64,000 nt of DNA from Pigmentiphaga litoralis (lineage in GTDB: Bacteria > Pseudomonadota > Gammaproteobacteria > Burkholderiales > Burkholderiaceae_B). Below are positions 25,278 through 33,975 of the stretch, piece after piece. Positions within the stretch are counted from its first letter, which is position 1. Each line of letters starts with the position of its first letter. Under the pieces are notes generated by a model. The model was not told where the DNA came from, did no database searches, and saw only the letters and a list, made by a program, of their open reading frames with translations. The stretch lies in contig NZ_BMXQ01000001.1 of NCBI RefSeq assembly GCF_014651835.1, positions 1,178,001-1,242,000 on the forward strand, written 5' to 3'. Position numbers and translations under genes: made by a program.

Positions 25278-26444
25278 TCAGTCCTCGTAACGCTTGAGCA
25301 GCGTCCGGGCGATCATCAGTTGCAGGACCTGGCTCGTGCCTTCGTAGATGCGCACGGCGCGGGCGTCGCGATACAGACGTTCCACCGGATAGTCGGCCAC
25401 ATAGCCTGCGCCACCCAGGATCTGCACGGCGCGGTCGGCGGTGCGGCCCAGCGCTTCCGAACAGAAGTATTTGGCGGCGGCCGCCAGGTTGCGGGTGTCC
25501 TCGCCGCCTTCCAGCGCGTCGGCCGCGCGCAGCACCAGTGCATGCCCCGCCAGGTAGTCGGTTTCCGAATCGGCCAGCATGGCCTGGATCAACTGGAACT
25601 GCGCAATGGCCTGGCCGAACTGCTTGCGCTGCAAGGCATAGGTGGCGGCCTCGTCAATCAGGCGCTTTGCCATGCCCAGGGCCGACGCGGCCACGCTGAT
25701 GCGCCCGGCGTCCAGCACTTTCATGGCGATCCGGAATCCCTTGCCCTCATTGGCCGGCCCGCCCACGATGCTGCTGGCGGGCACCCGTACGTTTTCCAGG
25801 ATGACGTCGCAGATCGGCGAGCCGCGCTGCCCCATCTTCCGTTCGGGCGTGCCGATGTGCAGCCCCGGCGTGTCGCGGTCCACGATGAACGCGGTGACTC
25901 CATCGGCGCCCGGCCGGGTGGCGTCACTGCGAGCCATGACCGTGAACACATGCGCGCGGGATGCATTGGTGATGTAGCGCTTGGTGCCGTTCAGGACGAA
26001 GTCATCGCCATCGCGCACGGCCGACGTCTTGAGACTTGCGGCGTCGGATCCGGCATCGGGTTCGGTCAGGCAGAAAGCGGCGCGCAGGGCGCCGCTGGCC
26101 AGGCCCGGCAGAAAGGCCTGCTTCTGGGCCTCGGTGCCGGCCATGACGATGCCCTTGCTGCCAATGCCCACGTTGGGCCAGAACACCAGCCGGAACGCGG
26201 GCGATACCTGGCTGAAGGCCATCTGCACGTCGATTTCCTGCCGCAGGGTCAACTCGAAACCGCCGTAGGCTTCGGGAATGCCCAGGCCGAACAGGCCCAT
26301 CTCCTGCATGGTCTCGATCAGGTCGGCGGGGACTTCTTCGGTCTCTTCCACCTGCGCTTCCAGCGGCTTCAGCCTTTGCTGAATGAACCGGTTGATGGAA
26401 TCCATCAACTGCCGGAAGCTGTCGTCGTCAAGGACGGCGGGCAT
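25278..26444 (-). CDS. Acyl-CoA dehydrogenase
   Basis: This 388-residue flavoenzyme oxidises an acyl-CoA at the alpha-beta bond and passes electrons to ETF. It shows the family signatures AFCLTEPDAGSDAASLKTSA, the FAD-binding YITNAS region, QILGGAGYVADYPVERLYRD and the catalytic Glu in IYEGTSQ close to the C-terminus. The neighbouring hydratase/lyase acts on an enoyl-CoA, so this enzyme may desaturate a phenylpropanoyl-CoA (dihydro-hydroxycinnamate) to feed it; this is inference from gene order. It starts 54 bases after the synthetase stop. Confidence 0.93.
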   Translation of the reverse strand: MPAVLDDDSFRQLMDSINRFIQQRLKPLEAQVEETEEVPADLIETMQEMGLFGLGIPEAYGGFELTLRQEIDVQMAFSQVSPAFRLVFWPNVGIGSKGIVMAGTEAQKQAFLPGLASGALRAAFCLTEPDAGSDAASLKTSAVRDGDDFVLNGTKRYITNASRAHVFTVMARSDATRPGADGVTAFIVDRDTPGLHIGTPERKMGQRGSPICDVILENVRVPASSIVGGPANEGKGFRIAMKVLDAGRISVAASALGMAKRLIDEAATYALQRKQFGQAIAQFQLIQAMLADSETDYLAGHALVLRAADALEGGEDTRNLAAAAKYFCSEALGRTADRAVQILGGAGYVADYPVERLYRDARAVRIYEGTSQVLQLMIARTLLKRYED

Positions 26445-26498
26445 GATTGTCTCCTTCGTCGGGCGGCCGCGGGCCGCCCTGGTTGCTTCACGTCTGCG

Positions 26499-28601
26499 TC
26501 ACATCACGAACAGTGCATCCAGCGCGATCACGCCCTCGCCTTCCGGCAAGGCGATCAAGGGATTGACGTCGATCTCGGTGATCTCGGGATTGGCCAGCAT
26601 CAGCGCAGCCAGCCGCGAGACGGCTTGGGCCACGGCCTGCACATCGACAGGTCCCTTGCCCCGCAAGCCCGACAGCAGCTTGGCGCCCTTGAGCGTGTGC
26701 ATGGCCGCAACGATCTGCGGCACGGTCAGGTCGGGCGGCAGCAGCTTGACGTCGTGCAAGGCCTCGATCCAGATACCGCCCAGGCCAACCAGCATGACCA
26801 CGCCCCAGTTGGCATCACGGCGTCCGCCGATCACCAGTTCAAGACCGGGCCGCGACATGGCTTCGACCAGAATGCCGTCCAGCGCCAGCCCCGGGCACTT
26901 GGCTGCGATGCTGTCCTGCATGCGCGACCACGCATCGCGCAAGGCGTCGGCATCGCGCACGTTCACGGCCACGCCGCCAACATCGCTCTTGTGCATCAGC
27001 TGCGCGGCCTGCGCCTTCAGCACGACCGGATAGCCAATGCGGTCGGCCACGGCCAGCGCCTCGTCCACCGACGTGGCAAGGTCCCCGTCGGGAGTCTGGA
27101 TACCCAGGTCACGCAACCAGGCCTTGCCGCGGTATTCGACCAGGGGACCGGGCACCAGGTCAGGCAGTTTCCTGCCCGCGTCACCTTGCGCCCGCTCGCT
27201 GCTTGCGGTGCTGAGCTGACCGTAGCGATGCACGTGCGCCATGGCCCGCAAGGCGCGGTCGGGTGACCGGCCAAACGGCATGCCGCTTTCCGTGACGAGG
27301 CGGGTGAACTCTTCAGCCAGCGGCGCGGTGTCGCCCATGATGCAGAAGGCCACCGGCTTTTGCGAAGCGATCATGACCGGCAGCAAGGAGTTGGCCTTGG
27401 CCACCTGCTGCGCGGGTGATCCGCCCATCAACGGCACGATCAAGCTGCCCACTTCCGGGTCGTCCAGGATGGCCTGCGCGGTTAGTCCGAAAATTTCGGG
27501 CCGCTGCATGCCCTGCGACGTCAGGTCCAGCGGATTGTCTGCCGTCACGAAGTCAGGAAGGATTTCGTTGATGCGGGTAAGCGTCTGCGGCGAGAGCGTG
27601 GCGAGTTCCATGCCGATGTCTTCGCAGAAATCGATGGCCACGCCGCGCAAGGCGCCCGAGTTGGACGACACGGCTGCCTTGCCCGATCGGATCGGCACCG
27701 GATAGCGGGCCAGGATCGCGGTCACGTCGAACAGCTCGTCCAGCGTATCAACCACCACCACGCCTTCACGTTCGACCAGCGTGCGCATGACCTGGTAGTC
27801 GCCAGCCAGTGCGCCGGTGTGCGACTGCGCGGCTTCGCGCGCCCGCTGGCTGCGGCCGGGGTGCATCAGCACCACGGGCTTGCCCAGCGCGCGCGCGCGG
27901 GCCACGGCCTGCAGGAACAGCGCGGGCTTGCGCAGCATTTCGACAAAGATCGCGAAGGCGTCGACGTCGTCGGCATCGATCAGTGCACTGAGCAAGTCCT
28001 CGGCACTGGTCACGGCTTCGTTGCCGGTCGACAGCGAGAACGACACATTCACGCCCCGCGCTGTCAGCCCCGCGCGCAGGTTGCCGTTCATGGCGCCGCT
28101 CTGCGCAATGATCGCCACCTTGGGGCCCGACATGGTCTTGCGCGCGGGCACGGGCTCGAACGTCAGCGGCACGTTATCGCTGTAGTTGACGAAGCCCATG
28201 CAGTTCGGGCCCAGCAACGCCATGCCGTAGCCGCGCGCCATGTCGGCCAGCCGGTCCTGCGCGGCCCGGCCTTCATCGCCGAGCTCCGAAAAGCCCGACG
28301 CAAAAATGATGGCGCCGCCGACGCCGCGTTTGCCGCAGGCTTCGACCGAGTCATACACCGCCACCTGCGGCACCACCAGCACCGCGGCGTCCACGCCTTC
28401 GGGCAAGTCATCAATGGACTTGAGGCACGGCCGGCCATTGACTTCGTCGCGGCTGCGGCTGACCAGGTGCAGGTCCCCGCCGTAGTCGAAGCGTCCGATA
28501 TTGGTCAGCAGCAAGCCGCTTACCGATGCGGGTTCGGGCGAGGCGCCCACCACCGCGATGGAGCGCGGCCGCAACAGGCGCTCCAGTGCATTCCTGGTCA
28601 T
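26499..28601 (-). CDS. ADP-forming acyl-CoA synthetase (FerA-like, feruloyl-CoA synthetase candidate)
   Basis: This 700-residue protein belongs to the NDP-forming acyl-CoA synthetase superfamily, not to the AMP-forming ligases. It has an N-terminal CoA-binding Rossmann domain (SIAVVGASPEPASVSG, about residues 10-135), succinyl-CoA-ligase-like domains with the phosphorylated His in SHTGALAGDY (about residue 265), and a C-terminal ATP-grasp domain from about residue 480. FerA of Sphingobium SYK-6, which activates ferulate, is of this class and about this length. With the hydratase/lyase gene 66 bases upstream on the same strand, hydroxycinnamate activation is the best-supported role. Acetate or another acid remains possible. 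Confidence 0.88.
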   Translation of the reverse strand: MTRNALERLLRPRSIAVVGASPEPASVSGLLLTNIGRFDYGGDLHLVSRSRDEVNGRPCLKSIDDLPEGVDAAVLVVPQVAVYDSVEACGKRGVGGAIIFASGFSELGDEGRAAQDRLADMARGYGMALLGPNCMGFVNYSDNVPLTFEPVPARKTMSGPKVAIIAQSGAMNGNLRAGLTARGVNVSFSLSTGNEAVTSAEDLLSALIDADDVDAFAIFVEMLRKPALFLQAVARARALGKPVVLMHPGRSQRAREAAQSHTGALAGDYQVMRTLVEREGVVVVDTLDELFDVTAILARYPVPIRSGKAAVSSNSGALRGVAIDFCEDIGMELATLSPQTLTRINEILPDFVTADNPLDLTSQGMQRPEIFGLTAQAILDDPEVGSLIVPLMGGSPAQQVAKANSLLPVMIASQKPVAFCIMGDTAPLAEEFTRLVTESGMPFGRSPDRALRAMAHVHRYGQLSTASSERAQGDAGRKLPDLVPGPLVEYRGKAWLRDLGIQTPDGDLATSVDEALAVADRIGYPVVLKAQAAQLMHKSDVGGVAVNVRDADALRDAWSRMQDSIAAKCPGLALDGILVEAMSRPGLELVIGGRRDANWGVVMLVGLGGIWIEALHDVKLLPPDLTVPQIVAAMHTLKGAKLLSGLRGKGPVDVQAVAQAVSRLAALMLANPEITEIDVNPLIALPEGEGVIALDALFVM

Positions 28602-28667
28602 CGTTCATCCCCTGATGTTCTTGTACGGATGATTGCAGATCGCAACCATCCGTCAACGCGCAACGCT

Positions 28668-29519
28668 TCAACGGCGGTAGGTTTCGAGGCCGGGCTTGAA
28701 GGTTTTTTCGTCAAGGAACTGGCCCATGGCGGTATTGCGGCCGTTTTCAGGATCCTGGAACGTGGACTGGTCGACCTTGGCCATCAGGTAATCGGCCGCC
28801 TGTTCCCAGGTCATTTCGGACGCGATGCGGTGGGCGATCTTGGCGGTGCGCAGCACCGTCGGGTTCTTGGCCATCAACACCTTGGCCAATTCGCGCACGC
28901 GGTCACGCAGTTGCGCGAGCGGCACGGCTTCGTTCACCAGGCCGATCTGCGCAGCGCGCTTGCCGTCGAATTTTTCACCGGTCATGACGTAGTACATGGC
29001 TTCGCGTTCACGCACCAGCTGGGCGACGGCGCGGCTGACCACGCCGGCGGGGATGATGCCCCAGTTGATTTCCGACAGGCCGAACGTGGCTTCTTCTGCC
29101 GCGATGGCCAGGTCGCACGAGACCAGGGGCGTAAAGGCGCCGCCGAAGCACCAGCCGTTGACCATGGCAATGGTGGGCTTGGAGTAATGACGCAGCATGC
29201 GCCACTGCCATTGGCCGTTGGCGCGGAACAGCTTGACGCGTTCCTTGGGGTCGTTGTCGGTGCCGCGGAAGTACTCACGCAGGTCCATGCCGGCCGAGAA
29301 GGCGTCGCCGGCGCCGGTCAGCACCAGCACCTTGCATCGGTCGTCGACCTCCAGGTCTTCCATGGTCTTGAGCATGGAATAGACGATGCCCGGGTTGATG
29401 GCGTTGCGCTTGTGCGGGCGATTCAGGGTCACCCAGGCGATGCCGTCTTCGAATTCGACCAGGACGGGTGGCGCGTCGTTGGGGTTGGTTTCTTGCGCGG
29501 TGGTGGACTGCTCGGACAT
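28668..29519 (-). CDS. p-Hydroxycinnamoyl-CoA hydratase/lyase-like crotonase
   Basis: This 283-residue crotonase closely resembles the Pseudomonas enzyme that hydrates and cleaves feruloyl- or coumaroyl-CoA to vanillin or 4-hydroxybenzaldehyde and acetyl-CoA. Shared segments include GAGDAFSAGMDLREYF, QWQW, KPTIAMVNGWCFGGAF and ATFGLSEINWGI with the catalytic Glu150. The positions equal to Ser123 and Tyr239 of the Pseudomonas enzyme are Thr130 and Met246, so recognition of the 4-hydroxyl may differ. The start at 29519 follows GGAGA; the upstream open frame covers the promoter and an operator-like site. It heads a unit with the FerA-like synthetase. Confidence 0.9.
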   Translation of the reverse strand: MSEQSTTAQETNPNDAPPVLVEFEDGIAWVTLNRPHKRNAINPGIVYSMLKTMEDLEVDDRCKVLVLTGAGDAFSAGMDLREYFRGTDNDPKERVKLFRANGQWQWRMLRHYSKPTIAMVNGWCFGGAFTPLVSCDLAIAAEEATFGLSEINWGIIPAGVVSRAVAQLVREREAMYYVMTGEKFDGKRAAQIGLVNEAVPLAQLRDRVRELAKVLMAKNPTVLRTAKIAHRIASEMTWEQAADYLMAKVDQSTFQDPENGRNTAMGQFLDEKTFKPGLETYRR

Positions 29520-29580
29520 GGATCGTCTCCTCGTTGTAAGTTGCCGCACGGTCACCGCGCGGGTCGATTCGCGAACTATA

Positions 29581-29608
29581 TAAGGTCGCTTTATATAAAT
29601 CAACTTAC
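29581..29608. promoter_or_regulatory. Putative TetR operator, site B
   Basis: On the minus strand this reads GTAAG-N4-TTTATATAAAG-N4-CTTAT, almost the same as site A at 15188-15215, and in the same orientation relative to its downstream gene. It lies about 60 bases before the hydratase/lyase ATG. An exact inverted copy of its outer half, GTAAGTTG, occurs at 29536-29543 in the leader, giving CAACTTAC/GTAAGTTG arms 57 bases apart. Confidence 0.6.
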
Positions 29609-29692
29609 ATTAGGGGAGACGCGGGAAAGCCCGGAGGGGAACAGGCGTTCCTGTCGGGCAGCCCTGCAGGGGGGCCGCCCCCGCCCCGGCCC

Positions 29693-30889
29693 TCAGGCCG
29701 CGCCCGAGACCGGCCCCATCCGCCGCATATGCAGCACGGACACCCCGAACAGCAGCAGTCCCGCCAGGGCCAGCATCGCGCCGACCCAGCCGGTGGACGT
29801 CCAGCCATAGCCGGCCGTAATGGCGACGCCGCCCAGCCACGCGCCCAGCGCATTGGCCATGTTGAAGGCCGAATGGTTGAGCGATGCGGCCAGCGTCTGG
29901 GCGTCCGCCGCAACGTCCATCAGGCGGATCTGCAGCACAGGCCCGAGCGCCAGCCCTGTCCCGATCAGGAAGATGTTGAGCATCATGGTCCAGGCATTGC
30001 CCGCCATCCACGGGAAGATCGCCAGCACCAGCATGGTCCACACGAGGACGCCGCCAATCGATTTGACCAGCGCGCGATCGGCCAGCCAGCCGCCCGCGAT
30101 ATTGCCCACGATCATGCCGGCGCCCATGACGGCCAGCGCGATCGGTACCCACGACTCGCCCAGTCCCGTGACCTGCGTCAGGGTCGGTGCGATATAGCTG
30201 AACACGGCAAACAATCCACCGAAGCCGATTGCGCCGATGCCGAGGGTGAACCACACCTGGCCACGCCGCAGCGCGCCCAGTTCCTGCCGCGCACTGCTGA
30301 CCGGCTGGTCTTCCTGATGCGGCACGAATTTGTTGAGCATGATCAAGGTAATGATGCCGATGGTGCCGACCGCGGCAAACGCCGCGCGCCAACCCAGCCA
30401 CTGGCCCAGGCCCGTGGCAAGCGGATTGCCGATGAGCGCGGCCACCGTCAGCCCCAGCATGACCCGGCCGATCGCCTGCCCCCGTCGATGCGGCGGCACC
30501 ATCGACGCGGCCACCAGCGCCGCAACGCCAAAGTAGGCGCCGTGCGGCATGCCGGTCAGGAAGCGGAAGGCCATGAGCGAGTAATAGCCTGGCGCGAAGG
30601 CGCTGGCAAAGTTGCCGATGACGAACCAGATCATCAGGCCGAACAGCAGCGTGCTGCGCGACAGATGGGCTGCCATGACGGCGATCAGCGGGGCGCCGAT
30701 CACCACCCCCAGCGCGTAGGCGCTGATGAGGTGACCGACCTCGGGCGCCGATACCTGCAGATGTTCGGCCACATTAGGCAACAGGCCCATGATGGCGAAT
30801 TCGCCAGTACCGATGCCAAAGCCGCCGATCGCAAGAGCGAACGCCGCCATCGCGATGGCGCGAGGAGAATAGACAGGAAGGGATGACAT
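29693..30889 (-). CDS. MFS transporter (AraJ/YdhP-like drug:H+ antiporter type)
   Basis: This 398-residue membrane protein has 12 predicted helices. The N-terminal GTGEFAIMGLLPNVA segment is typical of the AraJ/NepI/YdhP branch of the drug:H+ antiporter 1 families, and a motif-A-like stretch follows (loop GAPLIAVMAAHLSR after helix 2). It would export a sugar, nucleoside or drug-like compound in exchange for protons. It is upstream of the hydratase/lyase gene on the same strand, but 173 bases containing the operator-like site B separate them, so separate transcription is likely. Export of toxic aromatic aldehydes is a possible context-based role. Confidence 0.9.
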   Translation of the reverse strand: MSSLPVYSPRAIAMAAFALAIGGFGIGTGEFAIMGLLPNVAEHLQVSAPEVGHLISAYALGVVIGAPLIAVMAAHLSRSTLLFGLMIWFVIGNFASAFAPGYYSLMAFRFLTGMPHGAYFGVAALVAASMVPPHRRGQAIGRVMLGLTVAALIGNPLATGLGQWLGWRAAFAAVGTIGIITLIMLNKFVPHQEDQPVSSARQELGALRRGQVWFTLGIGAIGFGGLFAVFSYIAPTLTQVTGLGESWVPIALAVMGAGMIVGNIAGGWLADRALVKSIGGVLVWTMLVLAIFPWMAGNAWTMMLNIFLIGTGLALGPVLQIRLMDVAADAQTLAASLNHSAFNMANALGAWLGGVAITAGYGWTSTGWVGAMLALAGLLLFGVSVLHMRRMGPVSGAA

Positions 30890-30960
30890 CAGGGATTCCG
30901 GACAGGGCCTGAGCAGGCCGGGTCAGTGAAAACCCTTAGTCTACTGCGTATTCCGCCCGA

Positions 30961-31164
30961 TCATTCGCCGAGTTTTGACGTCACGCAACCGGTGCTGCCG
31001 CATTCGCGCTGACGCGCCTTCAGGAAGTCCAGGCGAGACTGGGTCTGTTTCACCGCGCAGCCCAGGTTGACGTAATAGCCGTTGGGCTTTTCGTAGCTGC
31101 ACTCGTCGTCGCGCTGTTTGATCCAGGCCAGTTGCCCCTGCTTGAGCGCTTCCTGCTGCGCCCC
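30961..31164 (-). pseudogene. Remnant of an LprI-like (lysozyme-inhibitor LprI) domain
   Basis: This minus-strand frame encodes the C-terminal part of an LprI-type cysteine-rich domain: EALKQGQLAWIKQRDDEC, a further Cys in LGCAV, TQSRLDFLKAR, and two more Cys before the stop. The N-terminal half and the signal peptide that this family needs are absent. Upstream sequence in this frame instead overlaps the end of the amidase remnant, joined near an A7 run (31168-31174 as T7 on the plus strand). No start codon with a ribosome binding site exists for it. I read it as a truncated gene. Confidence 0.55.
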
Positions 31165-31540
31165 GAGGATTTTTTTCGGACACGAAGATCGAGCAACCCG
31201 CAAATTCGCGGCGGCGGCCTGCGTCGATCCAGGCTTGCTGCATGGAGTCGTGGTGGGTGGAGACGAACAGGTCGGCGTCGGGAGTCCGGGTCGCCCTGTC
31301 CTTCAACGCGATCTCCAGGCCGTCGGCAGCCACGCGCGTGACGCGGTATCGGGCGGCCGACATGCGCTCGGCGATTGCCGTGCTCAGGTCAAGGTTGTAC
31401 TGGTATTCGACCCGCCCGCTCGCGCCCGTTGCACCCGGGTGCTGCGGCGTATGGCCCGTGTCGACGACGATGTAGGGGCTGCGGGCGCCGGGCGCCGCAG
31501 CCAGGCTGTCGGCTGCGGTTGCCAGGGCGCGGCTGCCTGA
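31160..31540 (-). pseudogene. Fragment of an N-acetylmuramoyl-L-alanine amidase
   Basis: A minus-strand frame open from 31540 encodes the N-terminal part of an amidase_3-type zinc amidase: IVVDTGHTPQHPGATG (the first metal-ligand His), the NLDLSTAIAERM helix, LFVSTHHDSMQQ (second His) and GCSIFVSEKNP. Intact enzymes have a signal peptide before this and a further catalytic Glu region after it. Here a TAG stop lies directly upstream with no start codon in frame, and similarity ends at the junction with the LprI-like remnant. It is truncated at both ends and unlikely to make a working enzyme. Confidence 0.6.
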
Positions 31541-31587
31541 CTAGTCACACAATCTTTGCAAAGGTGGGTAACACGCGGGGCATGGCG

Positions 31588-32562
31588 TCAGTCGGCGTAC
31601 TGCCCCGCCGCCTTGATTACGGCGGACCACCGCACCATCTCGGCTTCCACGAACTTTTTGTGCTGTGCAGGTTGCAGGCGGTCATCGTTCACGACCGTGA
31701 GTCCGACCGCTTCTTCGCGCTTGATCAGTTCGGGGTCCTTCAAGGCGGCGCGCAGCGCGGTGTTCAGTTTTTCAAGCACGGCGGGCGGCGTGTTGCTGGG
31801 TGCGTACATGCCGTGCCAGACCGTGACGTTGAAACCGTTCAGGCCGGATTCGGCCAGGGTGGGCACCTGCGCCAGCGCAGGCAAGGCCAGGCGCTGTGCA
31901 CTGCTGATGCCAAACACCTTGACCTTGTTGCCTTCGATCTGCGGCACGGCGTTGGTGGCCTGTTCGCACATCAGGTCGATCTGCCCGCCCATCAGGTCCG
32001 TCATGGCCGGCGCGGTGCCTTTGTAGGGCACGGGCGTCATCGTCGCCTTCATGGCGTTCTGCAGCATCAGGCCGCACAGGTGCGATGCCGAGCCCAGGCC
32101 GGCGTGGGCCAGGTTGACCTTGCTTTCATTCGCGCTGATCCACGTGCGCAATTCGGCAAAATTGGTGGCGGCCAATGTCGGCTTGCCGATCAATACCGAA
32201 GGTGCTTCGTTGATCAGGCCCAGAAAGGCGAAGTCGTCGGGCGTCTTGTAGCTCAGCTTGCGGTACAGCGCCGGGGCGGTTGCCAGGCCGATGTGATGCA
32301 CCAGCAGCGTGTAGCCATCCGGCGCGGCGCGCGCCACGCGGGCGGACCCGATCGTGCCCCCTGCCCCCGCCACGTTTTCAATGATGACCGTCTGGCCCAG
32401 CGGCTTGCGAAGTGCTTCGGCCACGTCACGGGCGATCTTGTCACTCGGCCCGCCGGCGGCGAACGGGACGATGATCGTTACCGGCTTGTCCGGAAATTCC
32501 GCCGCGGCGGTGCCGGCGATCAGCGCGAGTCCGACGGCAAGGGTGAACGGGGCATAGGTCAT
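31588..32562 (-). CDS. Bug-family (TctC-like) periplasmic solute receptor
   Basis: This 324-residue receptor has a short Sec signal peptide (cleavage near TAAAEF, about residue 21) and the Bug signature FPDKPVTIIVPFAAGGPSD, with the ligand loop ENVAGAGGTIG. GGAGA precedes the ATG. It is divergent from the Tat-exported SDR 291 bases away and has no transporter membrane genes beside it. The extra Cys pair (HLCG, MCEQ, near residues 160-200) is not seen in the other three receptors of this window. The ligand is unknown; the family binds small carboxylates. Confidence 0.92.
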   Translation of the reverse strand: MTYAPFTLAVGLALIAGTAAAEFPDKPVTIIVPFAAGGPSDKIARDVAEALRKPLGQTVIIENVAGAGGTIGSARVARAAPDGYTLLVHHIGLATAPALYRKLSYKTPDDFAFLGLINEAPSVLIGKPTLAATNFAELRTWISANESKVNLAHAGLGSASHLCGLMLQNAMKATMTPVPYKGTAPAMTDLMGGQIDLMCEQATNAVPQIEGNKVKVFGISSAQRLALPALAQVPTLAESGLNGFNVTVWHGMYAPSNTPPAVLEKLNTALRAALKDPELIKREEAVGLTVVNDDRLQPAQHKKFVEAEMVRWSAVIKAAGQYAD

Positions 32563-32853
32563 GGTCGAGTCTCCAGGTGTTGTAGGTATGGCGCAGACCG
32601 GTCAACCCGTCCGCGCAGGTGTTCACTCATGGTGCGGATCATCGTTCGGACGCGCGCGGATGACCAATGCTATTTGTGCCTGTTTTGATGCCGTCAGAGC
32701 ATCGCCTGGCAGGAACGCGGGTTGCTTGATGGGTGCCGTCGGGAAACCCCTGACATCCGGGTCCGGTGTCTTGCCGCGCCGCCTGACCCGGCCCATGCCA
32801 GCGCTCGTGCGCGGGCAGCCCGTCAGCGCGCGGCATCCACGACAGGAATGACG

Positions 32854-33903
32854 ATGACCCAGGACGCCAACACCCCCAATTCCCGCCGCCACTTTGTGGG
32901 AGGCCTGACGACCGGCCTCGTTGCCGCCATGGCGACGCCCGTTACCGCACAGACCTCCTCCGCCTCCGCTTCTGCCGCGGGGGCTGCCGGGACGGCTGGC
33001 GCCAACGCGGGGCCCATGCAGTCCGTCAAGCGCAACCCCGTATCGCAGTACCCCAAGCCCCCATTTGCAAAGCAGCCGCAGGACTTCCCGGGGCTGGCCA
33101 GCCGCATGAACCCGCGTCCGGATCATGGCGAGACCACCTACCAGGGCTCGGGCCGCCTGCTGGGCCGCAAGGCGCTGATCACCGGCGGGGACTCCGGCAT
33201 TGGCCGCGCCGCCGCCATCGCCTATGCCCGCGAAGGCGCCGATGTCGCGATCAACTATCTGCCCGAAGAAGAGTCAGATGCGCGCGAAGTGGTCGAATGG
33301 ATCCGCGCGTCGGGCCGCAAGGCGGTGGCGATCCCGGGCGACATCCGCAGCGAGGCGTTCTGCAACCAGCTTGTCCACTCCGCCGCGCAGCAGTTGGGCG
33401 GGCTCGACATCCTGGTCAACAACGCGGGCAAGCAGCATTCGGTCGACTCGATCACCGAGCTGACCACCGAGCAATTCGATGCCACTTTCCGCACCAACGT
33501 GTACGCAATGTTCTGGATCACCAAAGCCGCGATGGCGCATCTGGGTGAAGGCGCGTCCATCATCAACACGGCGTCGGTCGTGGCTTACGAGCCGCCCGCC
33601 AATCTGCTCGACTATGCGCAGACCAAGGCTGCCATCGTCGCCTTCACCAAGTCGCTGTCCAAGCAACTGGCCAAGAAAGGTATCCGCGTGAACGCGGTGG
33701 CCCCGGGGCCGTTCTGGACCCCGCTGCAACCCAGCGGCGGCCAGACGCAGGAAAAGCTGACGCAATTCGGCGCCGATACGCCACTTGGCCGCCCAGGCCA
33801 ACCGGCAGAAATCGCGCCGGTGTATGTGCTGCTGGCGTCGCAGGAATCGAGCTACGCGACGGGCCAGGTCTACGGCGCATCGGGCGGCGCGGGCTTCCCG
33901 TAA
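32854..33903 (+). CDS. Tat-exported short-chain dehydrogenase (YghA-like)
   Basis: This 349-residue protein is a classical SDR with an N-terminal export signal. Residues 9-25 hold [12 protein letters not shown], a twin-arginine motif before a hydrophobic stretch, followed by a Ser/Ala/Gly-rich linker to about residue 50. The SDR domain shows [11 protein letters not shown] (NAD(P) binding), NNAGKQ, the catalytic Ser in NTASVVA and YAQTK. Its closest type is the YghA/glucose-ribitol dehydrogenase group. The ATG at 32854 is preferred to one at 32848 because AGGA then has a 6-base spacing. Tat export of an NAD(P)-dependent enzyme is odd, as cofactor would have to be carried out folded. Confidence 0.9.
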   Translation: MTQDANTPNSRRHFVGGLTTGLVAAMATPVTAQTSSASASAAGAAGTAGANAGPMQSVKRNPVSQYPKPPFAKQPQDFPGLASRMNPRPDHGETTYQGSGRLLGRKALITGGDSGIGRAAAIAYAREGADVAINYLPEEESDAREVVEWIRASGRKAVAIPGDIRSEAFCNQLVHSAAQQLGGLDILVNNAGKQHSVDSITELTTEQFDATFRTNVYAMFWITKAAMAHLGEGASIINTASVVAYEPPANLLDYAQTKAAIVAFTKSLSKQLAKKGIRVNAVAPGPFWTPLQPSGGQTQEKLTQFGADTPLGRPGQPAEIAPVYVLLASQESSYATGQVYGASGGAGFP

Positions 33904-33975
33904 ACGTCGCCCGACGTCGCGGCGCCCGCGCGCCAAGCCGATTTACACTGGCTGCCTCTTTCCTGGAGTCGACAC

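Noticed and set aside
25320-27266. 648-codon plus-strand frame across the dehydrogenase and synthetase genes
   Set aside because: It spans two real minus-strand genes and their gap, has no domain and shows shadow composition.
31160-31540. Functional cell-wall amidase gene
   Set aside because: No start codon or signal peptide, a stop just upstream, and the C-terminal catalytic region is missing.
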